Notes: generated from the sequence alone by a model not told the origin. Positions 1 to 9,349 are shown, counted from the first letter of the stretch. The stretch is DNA of 62,079 bases from Imperialibacter sp. EC-SDR9 (GCF_902498805.1 NZ_LR701606.1:1-62079), one strand, 5' to 3'. Translations and numbers: made by a program.

Positions 1-48
1 CCGCCTCGTTGCCACCTCTTTCTTTGGCCGTGCCTCTGAAAGCGGATG

Positions 49-80
49 CAAAGGTAATCACTTCTTTTCCCTAAATCCAA
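49..80 (-). promoter_or_regulatory. Bacteroidota-type promoter for a gene beyond the left edge
   Basis: Reading the minus strand, a TACCTTTG box (49-56) lies 21 nt downstream of a TTG (78-80). This fits the TTG / TAnnTTTG consensus. It points out of the window to the left. The surrounding sequence GGATGCAAAGGTA is repeated exactly at 152-164, where a second promoter lies. Confidence 0.5.
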
Positions 81-156
81 AAATTATTTTATAAATATTT
101 TTTGAAGGAATAGAACAGTAGGTCAGTTGGAATTCCTTCTTCGTTTAGAAGGGATG

Positions 157-188
157 CAAAGGTACTACTCTTCTGTTATACTTTGCAA
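157..188 (-). promoter_or_regulatory. Second tandem Bacteroidota-type promoter, leftward
   Basis: On the minus strand TACCTTTG (157-164) follows TTG (186-188) with 21 nt spacing, the same geometry and core as the promoter at 49-80. It lies just beyond the purA stop codon. Together the two form a tandem promoter pair 108 bp apart for an unseen gene to the left. Confidence 0.5.
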
Positions 189-203
189 CCCTATTCTAAA
201 AAA

Positions 204-1478
204 TTACTTAAAATCTTTCAGGACTGTTTCACTTCTATCTGGTCCTGTGGAGATTAGATTAATTGGAACATTGACTTCTTTTTCAATAAAGGAGATATAC
301 TGATGTACTTCCTTAGGAAAAGCGTCGTAAGTTTTTATTTTGTTGATAGGGACATTCCACCCGGAGAAGTCAGAAAAGACAGGGCTATAGTTGCCATTTA
401 TCAGGTCGTGAGGCAATTCGTCCGTCGGTTTGCCATCAACTGAATAGCTAGTACATATCTTGAGCGGATTAAAATCCGTAAGCACGTCTCCCTTCATCAT
501 GAAAAGGGATGTGACTTTATTGATCATGATAGCATACTTCAGTGCTGGCAGATCGAGCCAGCCACAACGCCTGGGCCGGCCTGTGGTAGCGCCAAACTCA
601 TGACCAACTTGCCTAAGCCTTTCGCCAGTTTCCTCAAGGAGCTCAGTTGGGAACGGCCCGCTTCCCACTCTTGTGCAGTAGGCTTTAAAGATGCCGTAGA
701 CCTCACCAATGTTGCCAGGTGCTATTCCGAGACCGGTGCAGGCCCCGGCAGCCGTCGTATTTGAGCTGGTGACAAAGGGGTAGCTTCCAAAGTCTATGTC
801 GAGCAATGAACCCTGAGCGCCTTCAGCCAGTATTTTAGCTCCGGAATTAATATGCTTATTAATCACATACTCACTATCGATAAGCTGGCAGTCCTTTAGA
901 AAGTCAACCGCTTTGAAGAAAGCTTCCTCCTTTTCGGAGAAATCGTGGACGTAGTTATAAAAGTCGAGTATCTTGAGATGCTGCTCTTTAAGTGCATTAT
1001 ACTTTGCTTTAAAATCGGGTGACAGGATATCGCCCACCCTGAGTCCGAGCCTTGCCACTTTATCCTGATAGGTTGGGCCAATCCCCTTTAGCGTAGAGCC
1101 AATTTTCTTCTCTCCTTTTGAACTTTCGTAGGCAGCATCAAGCTGGCTGTGGCTTGGGAGAATAAGAGAAGCCTTTTTTGAAATAAAGAGCCGTCCATTG
1201 ATGTCGACATTATATTTCGACAAAGCCTCTACTTCTTTCTTGAATATTATCGGATCAAGCACCACGCCATTGCCTATGATATTGATTATAGAGCTATGGA
1301 AGATTCCAGATGGAATTTGATGAAGTACGTGCTTTATACCGTCGAATTCCAAAGTATGGCCTGCGTTTGGTCCGCCCTGAAACCTGGCGATTACATCGTA
1401 TTTGGGCGCCAAAACGTCCACAATCTTTCCCTTACCTTCGTCTCCCCACTGAAGGCCCAAAAGTACATCTACCGCCAT
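204..1478 (-). CDS. purA: Adenylosuccinate synthetase
   Basis: Joins IMP and aspartate using GTP to make adenylosuccinate, the first committed step from IMP to AMP, in the cytosol. The 424-residue length is normal for the family. The N-terminus carries the GTP-binding signature GLQWGDEGKGKIVD, followed by the GGPNAGHT loop that holds IMP and the catalytic His. The guanine-binding region near the end reads STGPDR. The start is only 4 nt after the STAS gene stop, so the two are co-transcribed. The partner enzyme of the next step, purB, is also in this window (43.2 kb) but unlinked. Identification is secure. Confidence 0.98.
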   Translation of the reverse strand: MAVDVLLGLQWGDEGKGKIVDVLAPKYDVIARFQGGPNAGHTLEFDGIKHVLHQIPSGIFHSSIINIIGNGVVLDPIIFKKEVEALSKYNVDINGRLFISKKASLILPSHSQLDAAYESSKGEKKIGSTLKGIGPTYQDKVARLGLRVGDILSPDFKAKYNALKEQHLKILDFYNYVHDFSEKEEAFFKAVDFLKDCQLIDSEYVINKHINSGAKILAEGAQGSLLDIDFGSYPFVTSSNTTAAGACTGLGIAPGNIGEVYGIFKAYCTRVGSGPFPTELLEETGERLRQVGHEFGATTGRPRRCGWLDLPALKYAIMINKVTSLFMMKGDVLTDFNPLKICTSYSVDGKPTDELPHDLINGNYSPVFSDFSGWNVPINKIKTYDAFPKEVHQYISFIEKEVNVPINLISTGPDRSETVLKDFK

Positions 1479-1482
1479 TTGT

Positions 1483-1827
1483 TTAAGATTTTTTAAGTTT
1501 TTCCACTGCCTCCCCTTTGCTGTCTACTATAGAGAAGATAGCATTGAGCTTTGTGATCACCAGCAGCTTTTTGACATGATCAGAAGGATTAACGAGCACT
1601 ACTTCTCCACCCTTGTTTCTGAATTTTGTAAGTATTGTTATCAAAACGCCTATGCCGCTACTGTTGATATACCTGACATCTTCTATGTAAAGCGCACAAA
1701 GGCTGACCTGTTTATCGATAGCATCTTTGACTATCTCTACCAACTCGGCTCCGTTGTTTTCGCCGATTAAGTCGCCTTCAAAATGAAGATGAAGTATTTT
1801 GTCGCTTATGTTATGTGTGTATTTCAT
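1483..1827 (-). CDS. STAS-domain protein (anti-sigma factor antagonist type)
   Basis: A 114-residue single STAS domain like SpoIIAA/RsbV antagonists, cytosolic. The family normally binds a partner-switch kinase and is controlled by phosphorylation of a Ser in a D/N-x-S-G motif; here the motif reads INSSGIGVL (about residues 54-62), so the Ser is retained. No kinase or phosphatase gene is adjacent, so the partner is unknown. It lies 53 nt after fur and 4 nt before purA. Upstream TATAATTG (minus strand) resembles a -7 box with one mismatch. Family call is strong; the pathway is not visible. Confidence 0.85.
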   Translation of the reverse strand: MKYTHNISDKILHLHFEGDLIGENNGAELVEIVKDAIDKQVSLCALYIEDVRYINSSGIGVLITILTKFRNKGGEVVLVNPSDHVKKLLVITKLNAIFSIVDSKGEAVEKLKKS

Positions 1828-1880
1828 TCAGGCGCAATTATATAAGGAGAAAGCTCAGTTTAAAAATTAGAAAGTAAATT

Positions 1881-2366
1881 TTATGCTTTTTCTGTTTTGG
1901 CCAGCTCTTCTCTGTTGCCACAAGAGGCATTCGTACAGTTGCCATAGAGGATAAGAGAATGATGCATGACATCGAAGTGCAATAAATCGCCGACGGTATT
2001 CTGAATATTCTGGATTCGTGGGTCACAAAACTCCATTACCTTATGGCATTCGGTACAAATCAAATGATCGTGTTGCTTGTAACCATATGATTTTTCGTAT
2101 TGGGCCATGTTTTGCCCAAACTGATGTTTTGAGACCAAGTCGCATTCAACAAGTAAGTCAAGCGAATTGTATACCGTGGCTCTGCTCACTCTGTAGTTTT
2201 TGTTCTTCATACTTATGTATAAAGATTCAACATCAAAGTGGCCACCCCTGGAGTAGATCTCTTCCAGGATAGCAAAACGTTCGGGAGTCTTCCTCAGCTC
2301 CTTTTTTTCGAGGTAAGCTGTAAATATCTTTTTTACCTCCGAGAATATTTTTTCGTTGAGTACCAT
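1881..2366 (-). CDS. Fur-family metal/peroxide-responsive repressor
   Basis: A 161-residue Fur-superfamily regulator: winged helix (about residues 20-85, with the helix [15 protein letters not shown]) followed by a dimerisation and metal-binding domain. [12 protein letters not shown] supplies the His-rich site and the first CxxC, and NCTNASCGN near residue 147 supplies the second Cys pair (C-x4-C), so a structural zinc site looks intact. Whether it senses iron (Fur), zinc (Zur) or peroxide (PerR) cannot be decided from the sequence. It has its own promoter overlapping the end of rel and is followed by the STAS gene. Confidence 0.88.
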   Translation of the reverse strand: MVLNEKIFSEVKKIFTAYLEKKELRKTPERFAILEEIYSRGGHFDVESLYISMKNKNYRVSRATVYNSLDLLVECDLVSKHQFGQNMAQYEKSYGYKQHDHLICTECHKVMEFCDPRIQNIQNTVGDLLHFDVMHHSLILYGNCTNASCGNREELAKTEKA

Positions 2367-2379
2367 ACTTTCAAAGTCA

Positions 2380-2407
2380 CAAATATAGTAAAAGCTGGCT
2401 TAGTCAA
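2380..2407 (-). promoter_or_regulatory. Promoter of the fur-STAS-purA unit
   Basis: On the minus strand TTG (2405-2407) is followed after 17 nt by TATATTTG (2380-2387), 13 nt before the fur ATG. The -33 element lies inside the last codons of rel, so fur can be transcribed independently of rel. Confidence 0.65.
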
Positions 2408-4625
2408 GCTGCTCTAAGTCATCGTATCTGGAGACGCTGTAAACATCACTAATTTCCTCGAGTTTCCGAATCAGGGTGTCAAGATGTTTCGTGTCCTGAA
2501 TATATAACTTAATTCCACCCTGAAAAATCCCATTGTCGGTGTCGATAGTTATCGACCGCATGTTCACTTTGAGTTCATCCGATATCACTTTAGTGATGTC
2601 GTTGATCATTCCCATTCTGTCGGTGCCGGTAATTTTCAGCCCTGTAAGGAAAGCTATTGCCTGCTGAGACGCCCATTTTGCCTTCACCACCCGGTAACCA
2701 TGGTTGGACAAAAGCTCGGGCGCATTTGGGCATGAGGTACGGTGGATTTTGATGCCTTCATTGACTGTTACGAAGCCAAAAACCTCATCACCAGGAATTG
2801 GATTGCAGCATTTGGAGAATTTGTAGTCAATCACATCCATGTCCTCACCGATCAGCAGCAGGTCATGATCTTTGCCCTTTACTTCAGTGATCTGCTTTTC
2901 AAAAGCACGGGCATCCTGAATTTTATGGCCATTCCTTTGAATATTCCCTTCCTTGAAGTCCTTGAATTTCTTTATGTCCTTTGAGTCGATCTTGCCTTTA
3001 CCTACTTCAAAGAAAAACTCAAGTGGTGTTTTAGTACCAAAATATGCCACCAACTGATCCAAGATTTCACTGGAAAGCGTCAACTTCATTTGCTTCAGCT
3101 TTCGAAGTACTATTTCCTTGCCTTCTGCTGCTGCTGCTTTCCTTTCTTCTTTCAGAAGATCCTTGATCTTTGATTTCGCCTTTGAGCTTACAACAAGCCG
3201 AAGCCATCCTTCGTTGGGCTTTTGCTTGCTGGAGGTGAGAATCTCAACCTGGTCTCCATTCTTCAATACATGATTGAGCGGAACCAGCTTTTGATTCACC
3301 TTTGCCCCGATGCAACGTGCCCCAATTTGGGTGTGTATGTCAAAGGCAAAGTCAAGTGCCGTGGCACCATGTGGCAAGGTCCTCAAATCACCCTTCGGCG
3401 TGAAGGCGAAAACTTCCTCCTGAAAGAGGTTGGATCTGAAATCGTCTACGAATTCAATCGCTGAGGAATCATTTTGCTCCAGCATATCCCTCACCCGGGT
3501 GATCCACTGCTCCAGCCCGGATTCTTGTGGATTTGATTTATTCTCTTTGTACTTCCAATGGGCTGCATATCCTTTTTCCGCAATGTCGTCCATCCTGCGA
3601 GACCTGATTTGCACCTCCACCCAGTTGCCGTGGTGTGACATTACCGTAGTATGCAAAGACTCATAACCATTTGCTTTCGATGTGGAAATCCAATCACGAA
3701 GCCTGTCGGGGTTGGGCTGATAGTAGTCGGTAACAATGGAATACACCTGCCAGCAGGCCGCCTTTTCGTTTTCGTATTCAGTGTCGATAATTATTCGGAT
3801 GGCAAACAGGTCGTACACTTCCTCGAAAGGAATGTTCTGTTTGCGCATTTTATTATATATAGAGTATATCGATTTGGGGCGGCCTTTGATTTCAACCGTC
3901 AAACCAGATTTTTCTATGGCCGACTGTATTGGCCTCACAAAAGATCTGATGTACTTGTTTCTGGAAGCCCTGGTTTGGCTGATACTATTAGCAATAGACT
4001 TATAGGTATCGGGCTCGGTAAATTTGAGGTTTAAGTCTTCGAGTTCAGATTTGATTGTGTACAGTCCCAGTCGGTGAGCCAGCGGGGCATAGAGATAAAT
4101 TGTCTCAGAAGCAATCTTCAGTTGCTTATTGCGAGGCATGCTGCCAAGCGTTCGCATGTTGTGCAGCCTGTCGGCCAGCTTCACGAGAATTACTCTCACG
4201 TCTTCGGAAAGGGTGAGTAGCATTTTTCGGAAGTTTTCGGCCTGCTGGGAGCTACCGTACTCGAAAACACCGGATATTTTAGTGAGGCCATCAATGATCT
4301 TGGCGATCTTCGGCCCAAATTCCCGCTCAATATCAGCAATACTAGTGTCAGTGTCCTCCACCACGTCATGCAGCAAGGCTGCCACAATAGACGTGGTACC
4401 CAAACCAATTTCTTCCACGCAAATTTGCGCCACCGACAGTGGATGAAAAATATACGGCTCACCGCTCTTCCGCCTCATTTCCCTATGGGCTTCCATAGAC
4501 GTATTAAATGCCTTCTTGATTAGCTTGGCATCTCCATCTTTCAGAAGTGGCTTTGCCAGTCGCAGCAAGCGCCTATACCTCTGAATTATTTCCCGCTTCT
4601 CTTCCTCAATGTCTACCGCCTGCAT
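2400..4625 (-). CDS. rel: Bifunctional (p)ppGpp synthetase/hydrolase (RelA/SpoT homologue)
   Basis: Makes and degrades the alarmone (p)ppGpp. The 741 residues show the full long-RSH order: N-terminal HD hydrolase (YIFHPLSVA near residue 57, HDVVEDTD near 87), synthetase domain (GRPKSIYSIYNKM near 250, then YESLH and the EVQIRS strand), TGS domain (FAFTPKGDL near 410) and a C-terminal ACT domain (from about 665). The HD and synthetase motifs both look intact, so it is probably bifunctional rather than RelA-only. The fur promoter overlaps its 3' end. (p)ppGpp is a known inhibitor of PurA in several bacteria, which makes the downstream purA neighbour suggestive. Confidence 0.96.
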   Translation of the reverse strand: MQAVDIEEEKREIIQRYRRLLRLAKPLLKDGDAKLIKKAFNTSMEAHREMRRKSGEPYIFHPLSVAQICVEEIGLGTTSIVAALLHDVVEDTDTSIADIEREFGPKIAKIIDGLTKISGVFEYGSSQQAENFRKMLLTLSEDVRVILVKLADRLHNMRTLGSMPRNKQLKIASETIYLYAPLAHRLGLYTIKSELEDLNLKFTEPDTYKSIANSISQTRASRNKYIRSFVRPIQSAIEKSGLTVEIKGRPKSIYSIYNKMRKQNIPFEEVYDLFAIRIIIDTEYENEKAACWQVYSIVTDYYQPNPDRLRDWISTSKANGYESLHTTVMSHHGNWVEVQIRSRRMDDIAEKGYAAHWKYKENKSNPQESGLEQWITRVRDMLEQNDSSAIEFVDDFRSNLFQEEVFAFTPKGDLRTLPHGATALDFAFDIHTQIGARCIGAKVNQKLVPLNHVLKNGDQVEILTSSKQKPNEGWLRLVVSSKAKSKIKDLLKEERKAAAAEGKEIVLRKLKQMKLTLSSEILDQLVAYFGTKTPLEFFFEVGKGKIDSKDIKKFKDFKEGNIQRNGHKIQDARAFEKQITEVKGKDHDLLLIGEDMDVIDYKFSKCCNPIPGDEVFGFVTVNEGIKIHRTSCPNAPELLSNHGYRVVKAKWASQQAIAFLTGLKITGTDRMGMINDITKVISDELKVNMRSITIDTDNGIFQGGIKLYIQDTKHLDTLIRKLEEISDVYSVSRYDDLEQLD

Positions 4626-4674
4626 GTTACTTTATTAACGAATACCTATTTAAACAAATTTTTGTTACTACACG

Positions 4675-4704
4675 TTGACAAAACAAAATATTTCTCTACA
4701 TTTG
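4675..4704 (+). promoter_or_regulatory. Promoter of tRNA-Leu
   Basis: TTG (4675-4677), then 19 nt, then TACATTTG (4697-4704 for the core). It ends 16 nt before the mature tRNA 5' end and is a textbook Bacteroidota promoter. Confidence 0.7.
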
Positions 4705-4720
4705 CATTCCGTTTTCAAAA

Positions 4721-4802
4721 GCGGGTGTGGCGAAATTGGTAGACGCACTAGACTTAGGATCTAGCGCCGCAAGGCATGGGGGTTCGAGTCCCTCCACCCG
4801 CA
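4721..4802 (+). tRNA. tRNA-Leu (anticodon UAG)
   Basis: The acceptor strands GCGGGTG (4721-4727) and CACCCGC (4795-4801) pair perfectly, with A at 4802 as discriminator. The anticodon stem CTAGA/TCTAG encloses the loop CTTAGGA, giving anticodon TAG. A long variable arm (class II) and the T-loop GGTTCGAGTCC are present. CCA is not encoded. A strong promoter precedes it and a terminator hairpin follows. Confidence 0.97.
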
Positions 4803-4811
4803 CTAAAAAAC

Positions 4812-4847
4812 AAACCCTCCTACGCAATTGCTGAGAGGGTTTTTTTA
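4812..4847 (+). terminator. Rho-independent terminator after tRNA-Leu
   Basis: AAACCCTC (4812-4819) pairs with GAGGGTTT (4835-4842) and is followed by a run of T. It lies in the leader of the trigger factor gene, whose chosen start is 32 nt further on. Confidence 0.8.
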
Positions 4848-4878
4848 TATTGGATTGACTCAACAAAATTCTACAACA

Positions 4879-6213
4879 TTGGATATTCAACTCGACAAGA
4901 TTACTAAGACAGAAGCCCTTATTAAAATTAAGGTTTCAGAAACTGATTATCAACCCAAAGTTGAAGAAAAAATAAGGGAGTATAGTCGTAAAGCTTCCAT
5001 TAAAGGCTTCCGCCCAGGGAAGGTGCCTCAGGGCATGATTCGCAAAATGTATGGCAAGTCGATCCTTGTGGATGAAGTGAACCATATGCTTTCTCACAAA
5101 GTGTCGGATTACATCAAGGACAACAAACTGGAGATCATTGGCGAGCCTCTTCCCAATGTTGAAAAAGCGCAGGACATTGATTGGGATGTGCAGAAGGATT
5201 TTGAATTTGAATACAACGTTGGTCTGGTTGATGAATTCTCAATTGACCTTTCGAAAAAGGTCAGCGTGACGGCATACTCGATAAAAGTCGATAAGAAGCT
5301 AATTGCGGAAACAGTTGAAAACCTGAAAAGTCAGTTCGGCGAAACCACTGATCAGGAAACTGCAGGCGAGGGAGACAACCTTTTCGGCGTTCTGAAAGCA
5401 GAAGATGACGCTAAAGAGGAAAGCATTGTGCTTTATGCCGACAAACTTTCGCCAAAAGAGGCAAAAAAACTAGTTGGCTTAGCTAAAGGAGCTATTGTTG
5501 AGGTGGATATCAAAAAGCTCTTCAAAGAAGAATCAGATTTGGCCATCGCTCTGGGCATTACCAAAGATGAGGCCAAGAAACTGAAGGGCAAATATACTTT
5601 TGAAGTAAAAAATATTAGCCGGGTGGCTAAAGCCGAGGTCAATCAGGAATTGTTCGACAAGACGTTTGGCAAAGACGCCGTTAAGTCAAACGAAGAGTTT
5701 GAACAAAAAATAAAAGAAACCATTTCTGAAAACTACCAACAAGAAACGGACATGTTCCTTGACAGGTCAATCAGAAATGAGCTGATCAAAAACACTAAAC
5801 TTGAGCTTCCTGACAGCTTTTTGAAAAGCTGGTTGCTGAGAACGAATGAAGGGCAATTGACCCCGGAAGATATCGAGAAAGAGTTTGATGCTTACACCAA
5901 AGAATTGAAGTGGTCTCTTATCAGAAACAAAATCAGCAAGGATCAGGATTTGAAAATAGAGCACGAGGATGTGATGGAAGAGGCCAGAAAGTTGATCAGA
6001 AGGCAGCTGGCTGGCAGTGGCATGGGATCTCAGTTTGAATCGAGCATCGATATGTTTGTTAACAACTACCTTCAGGGGGAGAATGGTGACAATTACATGA
6101 AAGTTCACAATCAGGTTCAAACGCTGAAAGTAATGGAGTACATCAAGTCACAGGTGACCATTAAGTCGAAGGAAGTTAGTCTTGATGATTTCCGTGACCT
6201 GCCTATGAACTAA
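4879..6213 (+). CDS. tig: Trigger factor (ribosome-associated chaperone)
   Basis: Ribosome-bound chaperone for nascent chains. The N-terminal ribosome-binding domain contains the signature GFRPGKVPQGM; a short, diverged PPIase-like middle domain and a helical C-terminal domain follow. No ATG is available near the expected N-terminus. The TTG at 4879 gives MDIQLDKITKTEALIKIK, which matches the family start and yields 444 residues. TTG at 4855 and 4828 are also in frame, but 4828 lies inside the terminator stem. No promoter is evident between the tRNA terminator and this start, so read-through from the tRNA promoter is possible. It is followed by clpP-clpX. Confidence 0.93.
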   Translation: MDIQLDKITKTEALIKIKVSETDYQPKVEEKIREYSRKASIKGFRPGKVPQGMIRKMYGKSILVDEVNHMLSHKVSDYIKDNKLEIIGEPLPNVEKAQDIDWDVQKDFEFEYNVGLVDEFSIDLSKKVSVTAYSIKVDKKLIAETVENLKSQFGETTDQETAGEGDNLFGVLKAEDDAKEESIVLYADKLSPKEAKKLVGLAKGAIVEVDIKKLFKEESDLAIALGITKDEAKKLKGKYTFEVKNISRVAKAEVNQELFDKTFGKDAVKSNEEFEQKIKETISENYQQETDMFLDRSIRNELIKNTKLELPDSFLKSWLLRTNEGQLTPEDIEKEFDAYTKELKWSLIRNKISKDQDLKIEHEDVMEEARKLIRRQLAGSGMGSQFESSIDMFVNNYLQGENGDNYMKVHNQVQTLKVMEYIKSQVTIKSKEVSLDDFRDLPMN

Positions 6214-6237
6214 GAACCAACTTTTTGGGTTAAATTG

Positions 6238-6266
6238 AAGTCCTTTCACAGAAGGGCTTTTTTTTT
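6238..6266 (+). terminator. Terminator after trigger factor gene
   Basis: AAGTCCTT (6238-6245) pairs with AAGGGCTT (6252-6259) with one G-T pair, then a T-run. The T-run merges into the clpP -7 box. Confidence 0.75.
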
Positions 6267-6273
6267 ATTTTTG
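6266..6273 (+). promoter_or_regulatory. Putative clpP -7 element
   Basis: TATTTTTG matches TAnnTTTG, 25 nt before the clpP ATG. No matching TTG is seen at the usual distance, so only the -7 element is supported. Confidence 0.4.
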
Positions 6274-6298
6274 TGTCAACCCATTAACAATACGTCAA

Positions 6299-6985
6299 AT
6301 GTATCAAGAGCTTTCAAAAGAAGAGTTTAGGAAATACGCAGTGAAAGGCCAGGGGATTTCGGGCTCTGTTTTCGATCAATATGCAAGCAGAGTGGAGAAT
6401 ATGACCCGGTCGGTTATCGAAGAAAGACCAACAAGATTTGCGGAAATAGATGTTTTTTCCCGCCTGATCATGGACAGGATCATTTTCCTCGGCATGCAGG
6501 TAGAAGAAAATATAGGTAATATTATCACAGCCCAGTTGTTGTTTCTGGAGTCTGTAGATGCAAAGAAAGATATTCTGCTATATGTGAACAGCCCTGGTGG
6601 TTCGGTTTATGCGGGCCTGGGGATATATGACACTATGCAATATGTGACCCCTGATGTAGCAACTATTTGCACAGGCATGGCTGCTTCAATGGGTGCGGTG
6701 TTGTTGGCAGGTGGCGCCAAAAACAAGCGTTCTGCATTGCCTCATGCAAGGATCATGATACACCAGCCGAGCGGCGGCATGCAAGGGCAGGCCAGGGACA
6801 TGGAGATTACCCTGAGACAAATGCAGGAGTTGCGGAAGGATTTGTACACCATTCTTTCGAACCATACTGGCAAACCTTACGAACAAGTGGAGAAGGATTC
6901 TGACAGGGATAACTGGATGAGACCAACCGAAGCGAAGGAGTATGGTTTAATTGACGAAGTTTTACAGAGAAAATCATCTAAATAA
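6299..6985 (+). CDS. clpP: ATP-dependent Clp protease proteolytic subunit
   Basis: Serine peptidase that forms the 14-mer chamber of ClpXP. Family motifs are intact: [15 protein letters not shown], the nucleophile in TGMAASMGA (Ser130), the His in [10 protein letters not shown] (His155) and the late DRDNWM segment supplying the Asp (about Asp204). At 228 residues it has the longer N-terminus common in Bacteroidota ClpP. The clpX start follows 19 nt after its stop, so the two form one transcription unit. Catalytically complete by inspection. Confidence 0.97.
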   Translation: MYQELSKEEFRKYAVKGQGISGSVFDQYASRVENMTRSVIEERPTRFAEIDVFSRLIMDRIIFLGMQVEENIGNIITAQLLFLESVDAKKDILLYVNSPGGSVYAGLGIYDTMQYVTPDVATICTGMAASMGAVLLAGGAKNKRSALPHARIMIHQPSGGMQGQARDMEITLRQMQELRKDLYTILSNHTGKPYEQVEKDSDRDNWMRPTEAKEYGLIDEVLQRKSSK

Positions 6986-7004
6986 AGTACTTTTGGAAGA
7001 TAAG

Positions 7005-8237
7005 ATGGCCCAAGTAACTTGCTCATTTTGTGGGAGAAACAAAAAGGATGTCGACCTGATGATCTCAGGTATACATGCTCATATCTGCGATAAATGTATT
7101 TCGCAGGCTCAGCAAATTTTGCAAGAAGAAACAAAAACAAGGACGAGCACTGCGAAGCCGAAGTTCAACCTCATCAAGCCTATTGAGATAAAAAATCACC
7201 TTGATGAGTTTGTTGTGGGCCAGGATGAAGCCAAAAAGGTTATTTCCGTGGCTGTGTACAATCATTACAAACGGTTGACGCAGGAAAAAACGGATGATGA
7301 TATCGTCATAGAAAAGTCCAATATCATAATGGTGGGAGAAACAGGGACAGGTAAAACCTATCTGGCCCGTTCTCTGGCCAAAATTCTGCAGGTGCCCTTT
7401 TGCATAGCTGATGCTACGGTATTGACCGAGGCCGGTTATGTGGGAGAAGACGTTGAAAGTATCCTGACGAGGTTGCTGCAAGCTGCCAACTACGACGTGG
7501 AAGCGGCCGAAAGAGGGATCGTTTACATAGACGAGATTGACAAGATTGCGAGAAAATCGGACAACCCATCTATTACCCGTGACGTGAGCGGAGAGGGTGT
7601 TCAGCAAGCACTTCTAAAGTTGCTTGAAGGTACTCAGGTGAATGTGCCGCCTCAGGGCGGCAGGAAGCATCCCGACCAAAAAATGATCACAGTGAACACA
7701 GAAAACATACTGTTTATCTGTGGAGGTGCTTTTGATGGTATTCACAGGATGATTTCGTCGAGAATGACAACCAGGCCTGTCGGTTTTGCTGCTGGCGCTG
7801 ACAAGGAAGACGACGTGTTTATTGACAAGGATAACCTTCTGCAATACATCACGGCGCAGGATTTGAAGTCTTACGGTTTGATTCCGGAGCTTATCGGTCG
7901 TATGCCGGTACTCACCTACCTGGATCCTTTAAATAAGGAGACACTTAAAAAAATACTTACCTCTCCTAAGAACGCACTGACCAAACAATACAAGAAACTG
8001 TTTGCGATGGAAGGCGTGGAGCTGGAGTTTGACGACGAAGTATTGAACTTTATCGTCGACAAAGCCGTAGCGTTTAAGCTTGGCGCCAGGGGGCTAAGAT
8101 CTATCTGCGAGGTAATCGTTAACGATGCGATGTTTGAAATTCCCTCATCGAAGGATATCGACAAGCTGGTCATCAGCAAGGATTACGCTGAAGAGAAAAT
8201 GAACAAATCGAAGTTCAAAAGACTAAAGGCCGCTTAG
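7005..8237 (+). CDS. clpX: ClpX, ATPase/unfoldase subunit of ClpXP
   Basis: AAA+ unfoldase that recognises tagged substrates and feeds ClpP. It opens with a C4 zinc-binding domain (CSFCGRN ... CDKC), then Walker A GETGTGKT and Walker [11 protein letters not shown], and a C-terminal sensor-2 helix with GARGLRS. The ATG at 7005 gives [16 protein letters not shown], the usual family start, and 410 residues; an in-frame ATG at 6951 inside clpP would add 18 atypical residues. The TAG stop overlaps the convergent lpxB stop by 4 nt, and a terminator hairpin spans the stop. Confidence 0.97.
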   Translation: MAQVTCSFCGRNKKDVDLMISGIHAHICDKCISQAQQILQEETKTRTSTAKPKFNLIKPIEIKNHLDEFVVGQDEAKKVISVAVYNHYKRLTQEKTDDDIVIEKSNIIMVGETGTGKTYLARSLAKILQVPFCIADATVLTEAGYVGEDVESILTRLLQAANYDVEAAERGIVYIDEIDKIARKSDNPSITRDVSGEGVQQALLKLLEGTQVNVPPQGGRKHPDQKMITVNTENILFICGGAFDGIHRMISSRMTTRPVGFAAGADKEDDVFIDKDNLLQYITAQDLKSYGLIPELIGRMPVLTYLDPLNKETLKKILTSPKNALTKQYKKLFAMEGVELEFDDEVLNFIVDKAVAFKLGARGLRSICEVIVNDAMFEIPSSKDIDKLVISKDYAEEKMNKSKFKRLKAA

Positions 8238-8248
8238 GCCTTTTTTTT
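8225..8248 (+). terminator. Terminator spanning the clpX stop codon
   Basis: AAAGGCC (8225-8231) pairs with GGCCTTT (8237-8243), followed by eight T in total. The stem contains the last clpX codons and stop, and on the other strand the T-run encodes the three C-terminal lysines of LpxB. Confidence 0.75.
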
Positions 8249-9349
8249 CAAGAAAGATACCATTTCCCGGGCGGCCTGCTCCGGAGCGTTCTGATCTCCA
8301 ATAATCGAGTCTACTAAATCGTAGCCTTGCAACATGGCCTTTCTACATCCGCTGCTATCGGAGACGATAGAGTTGAGCTCTTTTAGCACATTATCGGGTG
8401 ACATTTCGTCCTGAATCAGCTCCCTTACCACCTCCTTGTTTGCTATCAGGTTGACCAAAGAAATGAAAGGCACCTTGATAAGCCTTTTGGCCAGGGCGTA
8501 GGAAATGCCACTGGTTCGATAAATAACAACTTGCGGTGCTTTTAACAAGGCTGCTTCGAGGGTGGCAGTGCCAGAAGTTACTATAGCGGCCTCAGCCAGT
8601 TTGAGGATTTCATAAGTCTTGTTGTAAACCAGCTCTACGTTTCCGCCGCTATGCTTTAGTGCTTCGTAGGCACTATCAGGAAGGTTGTCAACTGCTGCCA
8701 CCAGAAAATGAAACTCTGGCTTTGCCGGGACTGTCTGCTTGAGCATTTCCACCACATTGGCTACCTCCTGCGCCCGACTTCCCGGCAGCACGGCGATCAC
8801 TTTTTTCCCCGCCCAGGCACCTAAAAACTGCTCGTCGAAATCATATGACCTAATAGCCTCCTTCAGAGGATTTCCCACATAGGAGACGTCAAACTCATAC
8901 CTTTTAAAAAACTCCACTTCAAATGGAAGAATACAAAAAAGCCTATCGATCAGCCGCTTCAGCTTATACGCCCGCTTTTGGTTCCACGCCCATACTTTAG
9001 GAGAAATGTAGTAGAAATTGGTAAAACCCTTTGCCCTGGTGAAGGCAGCAATCCTCAGGTTGAACCCCGGGTAATCGATAAAAACCACCGCATCCGGGTT
9101 GAACTCCAAAATGCTGTTTTTGCACTCCTTTTGAAGCCTCGCCAAGGTTCTCAGGTTTTTGATCACCTCCCAAAAACCCATGATCGCCAGCTCCCGATAG
9201 TGCTTGAGAACAATGCCTCCAGCCTTTTCCATGTAGTCGCCACCCCACCCCACTATTTCCGCTTCCGGGTCGGCTTTCTTTAAGTAATTGATTAGAAAAG
9301 ACCCATGCAAGTCTCCAGACCTCTCTCCTGCAATCAAAAAATACTTCAT
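8234..9349 (-). CDS. lpxB: Lipid-A-disaccharide synthase
   Basis: GT19 glycosyltransferase that condenses UDP-2,3-diacylglucosamine with lipid X to form the lipid A disaccharide at the inner membrane. The 371 residues show family hallmarks: the N-terminus [17 protein letters not shown]-like [40 protein letters not shown] and LPGSRAQEV, and late [12 protein letters not shown]. It is co-oriented with the PTPS gene 48 nt upstream. Its last codons lie in the clpX terminator. Gram-negative LPS context is supported by hldD nearby. Confidence 0.96.
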   Translation of the reverse strand: MKYFLIAGERSGDLHGSFLINYLKKADPEAEIVGWGGDYMEKAGGIVLKHYRELAIMGFWEVIKNLRTLARLQKECKNSILEFNPDAVVFIDYPGFNLRIAAFTRAKGFTNFYYISPKVWAWNQKRAYKLKRLIDRLFCILPFEVEFFKRYEFDVSYVGNPLKEAIRSYDFDEQFLGAWAGKKVIAVLPGSRAQEVANVVEMLKQTVPAKPEFHFLVAAVDNLPDSAYEALKHSGGNVELVYNKTYEILKLAEAAIVTSGTATLEAALLKAPQVVIYRTSGISYALAKRLIKVPFISLVNLIANKEVVRELIQDEMSPDNVLKELNSIVSDSSGCRKAMLQGYDLVDSIIGDQNAPEQAAREMVSFLKKKA

